Assembly: GCA_024278415.1 (NCBI GenBank) | Contig: JAJRTI010000151.1 | Location: 1-6,732 of the forward strand | From: Planctomycetota bacterium | Lineage (GTDB): Bacteria; Planctomycetota; Brocadiia; JAJRTI01 | Direction of reading: 5' to 3' | Length of the DNA: 6,732 nt | Shown here: positions 6,569 through 6,732 of the stretch, one piece after another | Numbering within the stretch: the stretch's first letter is position 1 | How the letters are laid out: the number at the start of each line of letters is the position of its first letter | Notes under the pieces: model-generated | Database searches by the model: none | What the model saw: only the letters and a program-made list of their open reading frames with translations | What the model was told of the DNA's origin: nothing | Made by a program: the position numbers and the translations under genes

Positions 6569-6732
6569 GTGAAACTCAAAGACAAAGTCTGCATCATTAC
6601 CGGCGCCGGCCGCGGCATTGGCGAAGCCATCGCCCAAACGTTCGCGGCCGAGGGCGCCAAGGTCTGCTGCGTCGCGCGCACGAAGGAGCAAATCGACCGC
6701 GTGGCCAACGAGATCGGCGGCTCGGCCATCGC
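6569..6732 (+). CDS. Short-chain dehydrogenase/reductase (SDR), N-terminal part only
   Basis: Only 54 codons are inside the window, starting at a GTG. The first strand and nucleotide loop are clear: ITGAGRGIG (10-18) is the classical SDR TGxxxGxG motif, followed by the helix EAIAQTFAAEGAKV. The second strand ends in VAR with R37, where an arginine often marks NADP preference. The Tyr-Lys catalytic pair lies beyond the edge, so subfamily and substrate cannot be given; FabG-like and sugar or polyol dehydrogenases all begin this way. It lies 149 bases after the oxidoreductase stop on the same strand with a hairpin in between, so shared transcription is possible but not assured. I found no convincing promoter of its own in the gap. 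Confidence 0.9.
   Translation, partial: MKLKDKVCIITGAGRGIGEAIAQTFAAEGAKVCCVARTKEQIDRVANEIGGSAI

Overview
The window is GC-rich bacterial chromosome with little non-coding DNA. It holds four genes, two of them facing away from the other two. The gene content is a large secreted multidomain polysaccharide lyase-like protein, an SGNH hydrolase, a Gfo/Idh/MocA oxidoreductase and a short-chain dehydrogenase. This mix is typical of polysaccharide-degrading Planctomycetota, Lentisphaerota, Verrucomicrobiota or related lineages. That placement is inferred from gene families and style only; no rRNA or marker gene is present. All four genes have recognisable AGGAG/GAGGA ribosome binding sites 7-8 bases before the start.

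Layout. Bases 1-3895 (minus strand) are one uninterrupted reading frame of 1298 visible codons that runs off the left edge. It encodes an exported protein with a signal peptide, a carbohydrate-binding-like module, an Fn3-like segment, the RIFT-barrel/beta-sandwich/alpha-toroid core of the PL26 (exo-rhamnogalacturonan lyase) type, another beta domain and the start of a GATase-like domain. Bases 3896-4167 are non-coding and contain a cluster of small hairpins with similar CTTCA-type loops, resembling REP-type palindromic repeats. Bases 4168-5196 (minus strand) encode a two-domain SGNH/GDSL hydrolase. Bases 5197-5441 are a divergent control region with a good sigma70-like promoter facing right, a weaker one facing left, and an inverted repeat over the right-facing -10. 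Bases 5442-6419 (plus strand) encode the Gfo/Idh/MocA oxidoreductase. A hairpin-bearing gap of 149 bases follows, then the N-terminus of an SDR dehydrogenase runs off the right edge.

How they may work together (inference): the exported lyase-like protein would act on a pectin-like or other uronic-acid polysaccharide outside the cytoplasm. The SGNH enzyme, which lacks a signal peptide, could remove acyl groups from imported fragments, and the two dehydrogenases would oxidise or reduce the released sugars. The substrate is not fixed by the sequence. I see no mobile element, CRISPR array, RNA gene, or clear evidence of an undescribed system. The least ordinary elements are the domain stacking of the large protein and the intergenic hairpin cluster.
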